Numbered from the stretch's first letter, positions 1 to 6,235 are shown. The stretch is 17,245 bases of DNA from Sterolibacterium sp964521075 (GCA_964521075.1 CAZFPI010000059.1:1-17245), one strand, 5' to 3'. A program made the numbers and translations. Notes: generated from the sequence alone by a model not told the origin.

Positions 1-62
1 CAGTGCATGGTGTTTTTGTACTTTGTAAAAGCAGTAGTAATTCCTGTACAACAAAAAGGGTA

Positions 63-80
63 AACGGGGTCAGGTCTTGC
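63..80. repeat. REP/RAYT-associated end motif (possible)
   Basis: The segment reads AACGGGGTCAGGTCTTGC. I recall closely similar strings near REP-associated tyrosine transposases and their repeats in many proteobacteria. It lies 60 bp left of the first inverted-repeat element, which fits decayed REP-type DNA. No transposase reading frame is visible nearby, and nothing else recognisable lies in bases 1-139. The assignment rests on memory of the motif only. Confidence 0.3.
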
Positions 81-139
81 ATTCAAGCACAACCGTAGCT
101 TGTTGGGTAGGCGTTCGACCTCCTCTTCCTGAGCTGGGA

Positions 140-225
140 AAAGGGGCCAGGCTCGATATTTCTGGCGCGTCTATAAATCTTCTGATCGAGCGTTGGAGAA
201 AATCGAGCCTGGCCCCTTTGATTTG
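140..225. repeat. REPIN-like inverted-repeat element, copy 1
   Basis: The outer arms are a perfect 18-bp inverted repeat, AAAGGGGCCAGGCTCGAT at 140-157 and its reverse complement at 202-219, separated by 44 bp. A second copy lies at 1213-1296. The two copies share almost the whole interior plus a 6-bp GATTTG extension on the right. Two inverted REP-like arms around a short spacer is the REPIN layout, which is mobilised in trans by RAYT transposases. None is encoded here. Short open frames across the element are not conserved genes; they share a peptide only because the DNA repeats. Confidence 0.75.
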
Positions 226-258
226 CGGCATGATCGTCCAAAGCCCTCACCCCGATGA

Positions 259-426
259 CCCCAGCCGCGCGTATCGTCAATACGCCTTCCGGTCAAGATG
301 AGCGACTACGCCTTCACCATCGACCGCCCACAGCCCCAGCTGGGTGAGCACAACGAGGAAGTGCTCGCCGCGCTGGGGCTGGATGCGGAACAAATCATCG
401 GTTTACGCGTGAATGGGGTGGTTTGA
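259..426 (+). pseudogene. C-terminal stub of a CaiB/BaiF-family CoA-transferase
   Basis: The + frame ending in TGA at 424-426 reads LPVKMSDYAFTIDRP, then PQLGEHNEEVLAALGLDAEQ, and finishes IIGLRVNGVV. This matches the typical C-terminus of family III CoA-transferases (formyl-CoA transferase, carnitine dehydratase, alpha-methylacyl-CoA racemase): a small strand, P-x-LGEH-x-EEVL, then an E-x-I-x3-R-x2-G-V-V end. An in-frame stop at 256-258 and the repeat at 140-225 cut off everything upstream, so about 350 residues of a normal ~400-residue enzyme are missing. The catalytic Asp region is absent and the product would be inactive. The remnant suggests a CoA-dependent catabolic locus once extended here, in keeping with the acyl-CoA dehydrogenase downstream. 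Confidence 0.65.
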
Positions 427-515
427 CCCCGATTGACATCCGCCTCAACAGCGCAGCCAAGCAGCCGCTGCAGGTAGCCGCGCACTCATATCACAAGAAC
501 GTCAGCGAATTCCTG

Positions 516-863
516 TTAAGCCGCCTGCAACAGAAACTCTACCTTCACGGCTTCATACGGAAACTCAACGCCGCCATTCTCCGTGCGGTTTAGCAAGCCA
601 GCATCAATCAGCGCAACGATGTCTCCGTGCACGCCTTTAACGTCTCGCTCTACCCGGCGAGCAGCCTCACGAATGGAAACCGGGCCAGCCCCGCAAAGAG
701 TCTTCAGAAGTTCCCAACGCTTTGCGCTGAGCACTTTCCACAACAACTCTGGTGACGCGAAACTGATGCGCGCCGATTTCTGCTGCTTGTTCGTGTTCCA
801 GGCTTGAGAAAACCCGGCCATAGCCTCTTTCGGAGACCGAACCTCAAGAATTACCGTTTTCAT
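516..863 (-). CDS. tumA: TumA-type HTH antitoxin (HVO_A0114-like)
   Basis: 115 residues, predicted to be the DNA-binding antitoxin of a type II toxin-antitoxin pair. The ATG at 861-863 follows an AGAGGTGGG Shine-Dalgarno stretch; the longer upstream reading lacks one and would run through the toxin gene. The C-terminal half is winged-helix-like: residues about 35-60 (LLWKVLSAKRWELLKTLCGA) begin the fold, SIREAARRVERDVKGVHGDI forms the likely recognition helix pair, and ALIDAGLLNR with the following strand resembles a wing. The start overlaps the end of the toxin gene by 20 bp, implying translational coupling with the toxin first. The protein probably represses its own operon through the palindrome at 1166-1189. 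Family assignment is by recognition of sequence pattern and gene pairing. Confidence 0.7.
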   Translation of the reverse strand: MKTVILEVRSPKEAMAGFSQAWNTNKQQKSARISFASPELLWKVLSAKRWELLKTLCGAGPVSIREAARRVERDVKGVHGDIVALIDAGLLNRTENGGVEFPYEAVKVEFLLQAA

Positions 864-1140
864 GATCCCACCTCTTAATGTCGCTCTGAAAATCTGCCAA
901 CAACTGGTCTGGATCGGAGAACTGGTCGTCGCTTTCCTTGCCATTCCAATGCCGGTGGCCACCCTTGCCTGCCTCGTTGTCATAACGAAGTACGCAAACC
1001 TCGTTGACCACGTACGCCAGTCTGTACTTAAAAGAATGCGTAGATCCAGCCGCAGGTTTAGGAAGACGCCAAAGCACGAGTTCAGCGAACCTGTTCTCGG
1101 CATAAACGATGCGCTGACGGAATAACTCAGTGGCTTTCAT
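844..1140 (-). CDS. tumE: TumE-family toxin (DUF6516)
   Basis: 98 residues, predicted toxin partner of the HTH protein that overlaps its 3' end. Recognisable family features run in order: AELVLWRLPKP near residues 19-29, HSFKYRLAYV at about 35-44, LRYDNEAGKGGHRH at about 51-64, and a C-terminal helix LLADFQSDI. The YDNE-x-GKG-x-HRH block is the most characteristic part. I chose the ATG at 1138-1140 because homologous sequence begins there and a promoter with its -10 at 1148-1153 would start transcription within a few bases of this codon. A second ATG at 1152 overlaps that -10. No Shine-Dalgarno is present before either, so the message may be leaderless. The toxin's molecular target is not evident from sequence. 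Confidence 0.75.
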   Translation of the reverse strand: MKATELFRQRIVYAENRFAELVLWRLPKPAAGSTHSFKYRLAYVVNEVCVLRYDNEAGKGGHRHWNGKESDDQFSDPDQLLADFQSDIKRWDHENGNS

Positions 1141-1147
1141 GTTGGTG

Positions 1148-1176
1148 ATCATGCCAACATTTGCCCGTGTTGTCAA
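1148..1176 (-). promoter_or_regulatory. tumEA promoter
   Basis: Read on the minus strand, a perfect -35 TTGACA (1176-1171) is followed after exactly 17 bp by CATGAT (1153-1148), a 4/6 match to the -10 consensus. Only 7 bases separate the -10 from the toxin ATG at 1140, so transcription would begin at or next to the start codon. Confidence 0.6.
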
Positions 1177-1189
1177 TTGCGACAACACG
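1166..1189. promoter_or_regulatory. Palindromic operator of tumEA
   Basis: A perfect 9-bp inverted repeat, CGTGTTGTC (1166-1174) and GACAACACG (1181-1189), surrounds a 6-bp spacer and covers the -35 hexamer of the toxin-antitoxin promoter. This is the usual geometry of an autorepressing antitoxin site. The likely ligand is the HTH antitoxin encoded at 516-863. Confidence 0.6.
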
Positions 1190-1212
1190 AGGGCGTGGGG
1201 GCCGAAGGTGCC

Positions 1213-1296
1213 AAGGTGCCAGGCACGATATTTCTGGCGCGTCCATAAATCTCTGATCGAGCGTTGGAGAAAATCGAGCCTGGCCCCTTTGATTTG
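1213..1296. repeat. REPIN-like inverted-repeat element, copy 2
   Basis: This is the second copy of the element at 140-225. The right arm (1273-1290) is identical to copy 1. The left arm (1213-1229) carries two changes, GGTGCCAGGCAC in place of GGGGCCAGGCTC, so arm pairing is imperfect. The interior differs by one substitution and a one-base deletion. The right end shares the GATTTG extension. It sits between the tumEA promoter and the 3' end of the broken vapC. Confidence 0.75.
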
Positions 1297-1320
1297 ATGC
1301 CCGGTTACCACCGGCCACCA

Positions 1321-1667
1321 TCAAGGGATGGTGCTAACCCAGTTTTCCACTTCGAGGGCGGGCACAGGCGTAAATTCCGATACGTTGTTGGTCACCAGCA
1401 CCAGACCTTCGCTGCGTGCATGGCAGCGTAGTGCCTGGCTGCCTTGAGGCCATAGGGCAACACGTCGAGGCGGCTGCAAAAATCCTCAATGGCAAACAAA
1501 TTATCACTGACGCGGCCACTTTTCTCTGCGCCATGCAGCAGCTCCGCCAAGGTAATAGAGGAGATTGCCATGCGGCTGGAATTCGCGTTGAACACAGACA
1601 GCAGCTCAACAGGGCGTCGTTTCAAAACGTAGATGACGATATTGGTGTCCAGCAGGTAGCGCAGCAT
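1321..1667 (-). pseudogene. vapC: vapC PIN-domain toxin with internal deletion and frameshift
   Basis: The first ~87 codons are a good VapC: MLRYLLDTNIVIYVLKRRP with the first catalytic Asp (D8), then ISSITLAELLHGAEKS with the conserved Glu, and RLDVLPYGLKAARHYAAMHA. The frame then ends at TGA after KVWCW. The proper C-terminus resumes in the next frame, reading GLVLVTNNVSEFTPVPALEV and ending VENWVSTIP with TGA at 1321-1323. Compared with normal VapC proteins (~130 residues), about 20-25 codons are missing at the join, namely the stretch that usually reads PIGPNDLLIAGHA-like and holds the third acidic active-site residue. The toxin is therefore almost certainly inactive. The ATG overlaps the vapB stop as TGATG. 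Confidence 0.8.
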
Positions 1668-1900
1668 CAGAGCGTTTCCCGATCAGGCTGGTGCTGGCTG
1701 GCACGTTCGGTCATGAAGTCCTCGCTGACGGCGGGGCCTTCCAGAAAAAAACTATCCCAGGACTGGCCAAGCGGTGCGATGATGCGCTCATGACCTCTGG
1801 CACGCACCTCCACCTTATGAACACCCTCGGGCAAACGCACATCCAGAGGAAGTCGAACGGCCTGTGTGCGGTTGTTGGTGAAAATGGTGCCAATGGACAT
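1667..1900 (-). CDS. vapB: VapB/VagC-type antitoxin (AbrB-like)
   Basis: 77 residues, swapped-hairpin AbrB/MazE-type antitoxin. The N-terminal half has the family pattern: SIGTIFTNNRTQAVRLPLDV followed by R-x-PEGV-x-KVEV, then a C-terminal toxin-binding tail with the IIAPLGQSWDSFF motif. I chose the ATG at 1898-1900 because a GGGAGAG Shine-Dalgarno lies just upstream and homology starts there; the longer frame adds 19 non-conserved residues. The stop overlaps the vapC ATG by one base (TGATG). The reading frame is intact although its toxin is broken, so it is now a probable orphan antitoxin that may still bind its promoter or neutralise related toxins elsewhere. Confidence 0.8.
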   Translation of the reverse strand: MSIGTIFTNNRTQAVRLPLDVRLPEGVHKVEVRARGHERIIAPLGQSWDSFFLEGPAVSEDFMTERASQHQPDRETL

Positions 1901-1930
1901 ATCTCGCTCTCCCAAAGGGTATATCGCAGG

Positions 1931-1957
1931 CGTATATGGCAACACAGGTAGCGTCAA
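1931..1957 (-). promoter_or_regulatory. Possible vapBC promoter
   Basis: On the minus strand TTGACG (1957-1952) is followed after 15 bp by TATACG (1936-1931). The spacing is short, so this is tentative. A direct repeat of ATATAC, 7 bp apart, lies at the -10 and just downstream and could be part of an AbrB-type antitoxin site. Confidence 0.3.
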
Positions 1958-2095
1958 ATTTCGTGGGCAGTCGGGGGCGGCACAGCGAAGAATTTTGATT
2001 GGAGGTTATCGCGGCGAGCCGCCAACCGGGCGACTCCGTATCGGCGGCCGCCTTCGATAGCCTCCCCTGCCGCAGTTGGATGGGCACAACGATGC

Positions 2096-2167
2096 GATGA
2101 GGGGTTGCAGCCGCTGGCCGACAGCATCGAGGAAATCACAGAATTTCGCGCGAAAGGAGTGGTGTAA
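2096..2167 (+). pseudogene. Possible C-terminal tail of a second CoA-transferase-like gene
   Basis: A + frame ending at TAA 2165-2167 reads DEGLQPLADSIEEITEFRAK then GVV. The end pattern E-x-I-x3-R-x2-G-V-V matches that of the CoA-transferase stub at 259-426. The stop lies 4 bases before the SDR start codon and the AAGGAG ribosome site is inside it, as expected of an upstream operon gene. Only 23 codons carry the resemblance and no start or upstream domain is visible. It could equally be chance. Confidence 0.25.
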
Positions 2168-2171
2168 CGGC

Positions 2172-2987
2172 ATGGCTCACGAATCTTGTTTTAAGGATCG
2201 CTATGGCCCATGGGCTTTTGTGGCCGGGGGGTCGGAGGGGATCGGTGGCAGCATCGCCGAGGCACTGGCGAAAAAGGGGCTGAATCTGATTCTGGTGGCA
2301 CGCAATGCCGACAAGCTTGCGCGCAAAAAAGATACGCTGGAGCAGCGTCACGGCGTACAGGTACGCACGGTGGCGTTCGACCTCAGTGAGTCAACGAAAA
2401 TTCCGTCATTGACAGCCCAATTCAGCGATCTCGACATCGGCCTGTTTTGTCATGTGGCACATGCGTCGGAATTCGGTGTCTTTGGCGAGTTGGATCTGGC
2501 GCAGCAGCTGCGTGTCGTGGATATAAATGTGCGTACCCTCATGATGCTCACGCACTGGGCCAGCGGACCCATGTTGCAGCGTCGGCGCGGTGGCATTTTG
2601 CTCGTTTCGTCGATGGCCGGCTTGCAGGGAGCTCCATTTTCGGCCAATTATGGTGCGACCAAGGCCTACGAAATCGTGCTGGCGGAAGGCCTCTGGCATG
2701 AATGTCGGCCCTATGGTGTGGATGTTCTCGCTTTGGTGGCCGGGGCTACCGATACCGAAAACTATCGTGTGCAAAAATTACAGGCTCCCGACTGGTACGC
2801 ACCACGGATCATGAGCGCAGACGAAGTCGCCGGGGAGGGGCTAAAACAGCTGGGTCGAAAACCCATCCATATCGCAGGTGCTTCCAACCGCCTGGGGGCC
2901 ATTATCACCGGACGTTTGTTGCCACGCTCGATCGCGAGCAAAATCATTGGTATACAGAATCGCAGGCTGCATGGCATGGCTGAGTAA
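2172..2987 (+). CDS. Short-chain dehydrogenase/reductase (SDR)
   Basis: 271-residue NAD(P)-dependent oxidoreductase of the classical SDR fold, acting on an unknown alcohol or ketone. Visible motifs: cofactor loop GGSEGIG (19-25), Asp70 after the VAFD strand, catalytic Ser147 in VSSMAG, and Tyr160-x3-Lys164 in YGATK. The usual NNAG is replaced by VAHA (96-99), an uncommon variant. A C-terminal extension beyond residue 210 may contact substrate or membrane. I chose the ATG at 2172 because the glycine-rich loop follows closely and AAGGAG lies 12 bases upstream; the longer frame to 2076 adds unconserved sequence. Only 35 bp separate it from the acyl-CoA dehydrogenase, so the two are probably co-transcribed. 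Confidence 0.85.
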   Translation: MAHESCFKDRYGPWAFVAGGSEGIGGSIAEALAKKGLNLILVARNADKLARKKDTLEQRHGVQVRTVAFDLSESTKIPSLTAQFSDLDIGLFCHVAHASEFGVFGELDLAQQLRVVDINVRTLMMLTHWASGPMLQRRRGGILLVSSMAGLQGAPFSANYGATKAYEIVLAEGLWHECRPYGVDVLALVAGATDTENYRVQKLQAPDWYAPRIMSADEVAGEGLKQLGRKPIHIAGASNRLGAIITGRLLPRSIASKIIGIQNRRLHGMAE

Positions 2988-3022
2988 AACCTTGGCCCGG
3001 CATTTTTTTGAAAGGAATCTTC

Positions 3023-4192
3023 ATGGCCCTTTATGACGACTGGCGTGCGAACTCGCCCTTTTACAACAGCAGCCATGAAGAATGGGCGCAGACGGTGCGC
3101 CGCTTTATGGACAAGGAAATCATGCCGCATGTCGAAGCCTGGGAGTCCGCCGGTGAAGTGCCGCGCGAGCTGCATCTCAAGGCGGCGGAAATCGGCCTTT
3201 TGCAGCAGGGCTTTCCTGAGGAATATGGCGGCATCTCGCAGGGCGTGGATATGTACCACGGCCTCGTGGCGACCGAGGAACTGGCCAAGACCGGGGCGAG
3301 CGGGCTGCAACCGGCCTTGATGATCCACAGCGTGGCCCTGGCCCCCATCATCAAGCTGGGCACAGAGGAAATGAAGCAGCGCATCGCGCCGGATGTGCTG
3401 GCGGGGCGCAAACTCATGTCCATCTGCATCACGGAACCTTCCGGCGGCTCGGATGTTTCCGCCATCCAGACGCGCGCCGAAAAACGGGGCGACCGCTGGG
3501 TGCTCAACGGTTCCAAGATGTTCATCAGCGGCGGAGTCCGGGCCGATTACTACACCGTCGTGGCGCGCGCCGGCGGGCCGGGGCCGGACGGTCTGGCCCT
3601 GTTCCTCGTCGAAAAGGGCCGCCCTGGTTTCAGCCAGACGAAGCTGGAAAAGATGGGCTGGCATATGTCGGATACGGCGGCCCTCTATTTCGATGATGTG
3701 GAAATTCCGCTGGAGAACCTCATCGGCCCGGAGGACAACGGCTTTCTGGCCGTGGTGCACAACCTCAATGCTGAACGCATCGGCATGGCCGCCGGGATGC
3801 TGGCCTATGCGCGCTGCGCCGTGGATGAGGCACACGAGTGGGCGAAGCAGCGGGTGACTTTCGGCAAGCCGCTCATCAAGAACCAGGTGATCCGCCACAA
3901 GTTCGCGGAGATGGTGCGTCAGATCAGCGCGACGCAAGCCTGGGTCGATCAACTGGTGTGGGCTTATCAGCACGACAAGCTGGATTTCGCGCTGACGGCA
4001 TTGTGCAAGGTGCAGGCTTCGCGCACCCTGGATTTTTGCGCCCGGGAATGCGCGCAGATTCTCGGCGGGGCGAGCTTTATCAAGGGGGTGAAAATCGAGC
4101 GCATCTACCGCGATGTCCGCGCCCATGTGGTGGGCGGCGGCTCGGAAGAAATCCTGCTCGACTTTGCCGCAAGACAACTCGGTTACGCTTGA
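3023..4192 (+). CDS. Acyl-CoA dehydrogenase
   Basis: 389-residue FAD flavoprotein oxidising an acyl-CoA to the 2,3-enoyl-CoA and passing electrons to ETF. Family landmarks: FPEEYGG (64-70), flavin/substrate signature ITEPSGGSD (136-144), KMFISGG (165-171), QRVTFGKPL (277-284) and GGASFIKGVKIERIYRD (348-364). The MCAD-type catalytic glutamate position just before the GSEEI segment is occupied by Gly. Glu251 in NAERIGM aligns instead with the isovaleryl-/long-chain-type base, so a branched or bulky substrate is plausible. The ATG at 3023 follows an AAAGGAA ribosome site; a TTG at 3008 is less likely. It lies between an SDR and an alpha/beta hydrolase, suggesting a small acyl-CoA catabolic operon. 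Substrate unknown. Confidence 0.92.
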   Translation: MALYDDWRANSPFYNSSHEEWAQTVRRFMDKEIMPHVEAWESAGEVPRELHLKAAEIGLLQQGFPEEYGGISQGVDMYHGLVATEELAKTGASGLQPALMIHSVALAPIIKLGTEEMKQRIAPDVLAGRKLMSICITEPSGGSDVSAIQTRAEKRGDRWVLNGSKMFISGGVRADYYTVVARAGGPGPDGLALFLVEKGRPGFSQTKLEKMGWHMSDTAALYFDDVEIPLENLIGPEDNGFLAVVHNLNAERIGMAAGMLAYARCAVDEAHEWAKQRVTFGKPLIKNQVIRHKFAEMVRQISATQAWVDQLVWAYQHDKLDFALTALCKVQASRTLDFCARECAQILGGASFIKGVKIERIYRDVRAHVVGGGSEEILLDFAARQLGYA

Positions 4193-4210
4193 ACCTCAGG
4201 AGGAAAACAC

Positions 4211-4966
4211 ATGAACACGACCTATCGTCTGGTCGGCCAGGGGCCGCACAAGGTGATCTGCATCCACGGCTGGTTTGGCAGCGCCGAAGGCTGGGGGCCT
4301 TTCGTTGAATCGCTGGATACCCAGGCTTTCAGCTATGCCTTCATGGATTGCCGGGGCTATGGCGGCGCGAAGGCGCAAAAGGGCGAATACACCGCCGAGG
4401 AAGTGGCCCGCGATGTGCTGACACTGGCCGATCATCTGGGCTGGGAGAGGTTCAGCCTCATCGGCCATTCCATGGGCGGGATGTACGTCCAGCGGGTGCT
4501 GGTGGAGGCTCCGCAGCGCGTGAACAAGATTGTGGCACTGACCCCCGTGCCGGCGGATGGCTATCCCTTCGATGAGGCGGGCTATGCCTTTTTCGACAGT
4601 GCCGCCGACAGCCCGGACGTGCGCCGCCAGATCATCGACAAAACCACCGGCAACCGCCTCACACCCGTCTGGATCGAGCGCATCGCCCGGCATTCGCTGG
4701 ACCATGCCTCCCGCGAGGCTTTTGCCGCCTACCTGAAGGCCTGGGCCCGCAGCAATTTTTCCGCACAGATCCAGGGCAATCCGGTCGCCATCAAGCTCAT
4801 CATCGGCGAACACGATCCCGCCATCAACGAGTCGCTCGTGAATGACCATTTCCTGGGCTGGTATCCCAATATCGAATTCGAGATCATGGCCAATGCAGGC
4901 CATTACCCGATGTTTGAAACGCCGGTCGCGCTGGCGACTTCGGTGGAACGCTTCCTGCGAATCTGA
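4211..4966 (+). CDS. Alpha/beta-fold hydrolase
   Basis: 251-residue cytosolic serine hydrolase. The fold markers are clear: oxyanion HGWFGS (19-24), nucleophile elbow GHSMGG with Ser87, acid Asp202 in GEHDPAI, and His231 in NAGHYPMFE. A cap region lies between about 115 and 185. No signal peptide is present. A strong AGGAGG ribosome site precedes the ATG and the gene begins 18 bp after the acyl-CoA dehydrogenase, so co-expression is likely. In this context it might hydrolyse an ester, a CoA thioester or a C-C bond of a ring-cleavage product; sequence alone does not decide. It converges with the moeB/thiF-like gene 22 bp away. Confidence 0.88.
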   Translation: MNTTYRLVGQGPHKVICIHGWFGSAEGWGPFVESLDTQAFSYAFMDCRGYGGAKAQKGEYTAEEVARDVLTLADHLGWERFSLIGHSMGGMYVQRVLVEAPQRVNKIVALTPVPADGYPFDEAGYAFFDSAADSPDVRRQIIDKTTGNRLTPVWIERIARHSLDHASREAFAAYLKAWARSNFSAQIQGNPVAIKLIIGEHDPAINESLVNDHFLGWYPNIEFEIMANAGHYPMFETPVALATSVERFLRI

Positions 4967-4980
4967 GCCAGTACGCTGGC
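4967..4980. other. Small hairpin in convergent gap
   Basis: GCCAG and CTGGC flank a TACG loop directly after the hydrolase stop, between two convergent genes. There is no following T-run on either strand, so it is not a classic intrinsic terminator. It might protect the 3' end of either transcript. Confidence 0.25.
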
Positions 4981-4988
4981 GGGGCCGT

Positions 4989-5741
4989 TCAGCGATTCGC
5001 CCCGCACACGGCGCAGCCTGGATCACGCGGGACGCCGATGCTGCGCCAGGTCATGCTCAGGGCATCAAGCAGCAGCAGGCGTCCGGCCAGCGGTTCGCCG
5101 CAGCCGATGAGCAGCTTCAGGGCTTCGGCAGCCTGCAGGCTGCCGATGATGCCGGTGATCGGGGCGAAGACGCCCATGACGGCACAGCGGATTTCTTCGA
5201 CGTCCTGGGCTTCCGGGAAAAGACAGTGGTAACAAGGTGCTCCGGCCCGACGGGAATCGAAGACGGCAATCTGGCCGTCGAAACGGATGGCCGCGCCGGA
5301 TACGAGCGGCTTTCCGTGCAAAACACAGGCGCGGTTGATGGCGTGGCGGGTGGCGAAGTTGTCCGTGCAGTCGAGCACGACATCGGCAGCGGCAACTTCT
5401 TCGGCCAGGCGGGCTCCTTCCAGCCGCTGCGCCAGAGGAATGACCCGGCAGCCGGGATTGATTTCGTGGAGACGCTGACGGCCGGATTCGGCCTTGAGCT
5501 GGCCCACCGAGCCCTCGCGGTGCAGGATTTGCCGCTGCAGATTGGTCGCATCGACCGTGTCGTTGTCTGCCAGCACCAGCGTACCCACCCCGGCACTGGC
5601 CAGGTAAATGGCGGCAGGAGAGCCCAGCCCGCCCGCACCGATGACGAGCGCGCGGGCGGCCAGGATGCGCTCTTGTCCGTCGACATCGATTTGCGGCAGG
5701 AGGATGTGGCGGCTGTAGCGCAGCAGTTGTTCGTCGTTCAT
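4989..5741 (-). CDS. moeB: HesA/MoeB/ThiF-family sulfur-carrier adenylyltransferase
   Basis: 250-residue E1-like enzyme that activates the C-terminal Gly-Gly of a sulfur-carrier protein with ATP (MoaD in molybdopterin synthesis, ThiS in thiamine synthesis). Seen in order: RYSRHILLPQ (8-17), nucleotide loop GAGGLGSP (35-42), DNDTVDATNLQRQ (59-71) with the conserved Arg, DCTDNFATR (124-132), zinc cysteines C170-x2-C173 and C243-x2-C246, and Cys186 near the usual MoeB/ThiF active-site cysteine. No C-terminal rhodanese domain is present, which separates it from MOCS3-like forms. MoeB and ThiF cannot be told apart with confidence here, and no moa or thi genes are in the window. It ends the gpmA-envC-ctpA run, 29 bp after the hypothetical gene. 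Confidence 0.88.
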   Translation of the reverse strand: MNDEQLLRYSRHILLPQIDVDGQERILAARALVIGAGGLGSPAAIYLASAGVGTLVLADNDTVDATNLQRQILHREGSVGQLKAESGRQRLHEINPGCRVIPLAQRLEGARLAEEVAAADVVLDCTDNFATRHAINRACVLHGKPLVSGAAIRFDGQIAVFDSRRAGAPCYHCLFPEAQDVEEIRCAVMGVFAPITGIIGSLQAAEALKLLIGCGEPLAGRLLLLDALSMTWRSIGVPRDPGCAVCGANR

Positions 5742-5770
5742 CGGGCAGGCGAGGAAAAGAGAGGTGGTGC

Positions 5771-6235
5771 TTATCGTTCTTCGCGCAGATCAACGGGAGT
5801 ATCGTCGTGGTCGCCGTGGGGGTGCTGCTCCCAGGCCTTGACGTAGACCTCATTGGATTTCTTGAGCAGACGCTCGGGGACGCGCATATTGCGTAGCTGG
5901 GTTTCTTCCCAGAAATGGATCAGGGCGCGTTCGATGCGGCGAAAAAGGGAATCCTGAAAGCGGAAGCCCTGGCTCAGCAGGGCCTTTTCCAGCCCGGCCA
6001 GGGTGTATTCGGTCAGGTTGTAGCAGACGACAAGGCGGCCGTTTCCCGGCGAGGTGACGGTTAGTCCTTCGATGCCATCCAGCAGATGGCGAACCTGTTC
6101 GGTCTGCTCCGGATGCAGGTTATCAAAATGCAGGCAGCGTTTTTTGTCCGTCCCGACACGCCCCGCCAGCTGCTGGTCGCGGTGGCTGCGATGCCGGATG
6201 GCATCGCGGAGCAGGCGGGCACGTTCCGGGTTCAT
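5771..6235 (-). CDS. Conserved-context hypothetical protein
   Basis: 154 residues of unknown function, which I do not recognise. Residues about 32-92 (KKRCLHFDNLHPEQTEQVRH onward) read as a strand-helix-strand-strand-helix-strand pattern, with GIEGLTVTSPGNGRLVVCYN and LAGLEKALLSQGF. This looks like a heavy-metal-associated or ferredoxin-like small fold without the metal CxxC. The second half is helical and charged (RRIERALIHFWEETQLRNMR), and the tail is His/Asp-rich (HPHGDHDD). No signal peptide or membrane segment is visible. It sits 9 bp after ctpA and 29 bp before moeB/thiF on the same strand, so it is almost certainly in that operon. The His/Asp tail could bind metal, but that is only a guess. 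Confidence 0.75.
   Translation of the reverse strand: MNPERARLLRDAIRHRSHRDQQLAGRVGTDKKRCLHFDNLHPEQTEQVRHLLDGIEGLTVTSPGNGRLVVCYNLTEYTLAGLEKALLSQGFRFQDSLFRRIERALIHFWEETQLRNMRVPERLLKKSNEVYVKAWEQHPHGDHDDTPVDLREER

Noticed and set aside
83..280. Small minus-strand frame sharing a peptide with the one at 1127-1324
   Set aside because: The shared peptide is encoded by the duplicated REPIN-like DNA; there is no ribosome site or family match.
427..515. Possible short coding remnant after the CoA-transferase stub
   Set aside because: One frame is open through this stretch and into the antisense of tumA, but it matches no family I can name and has no start signal.
1..2170. A novel defence island
   Set aside because: The accessory region contains only known toxin-antitoxin families, repeats and gene stubs. 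No nuclease, helicase, reverse transcriptase or other defence-type effector is present.
2762..4177. 471-residue open frame on the minus strand
   Set aside because: It is antisense to the acyl-CoA dehydrogenase, has no recognisable domain, and is His/Arg-rich as expected of a high-GC codon shadow.
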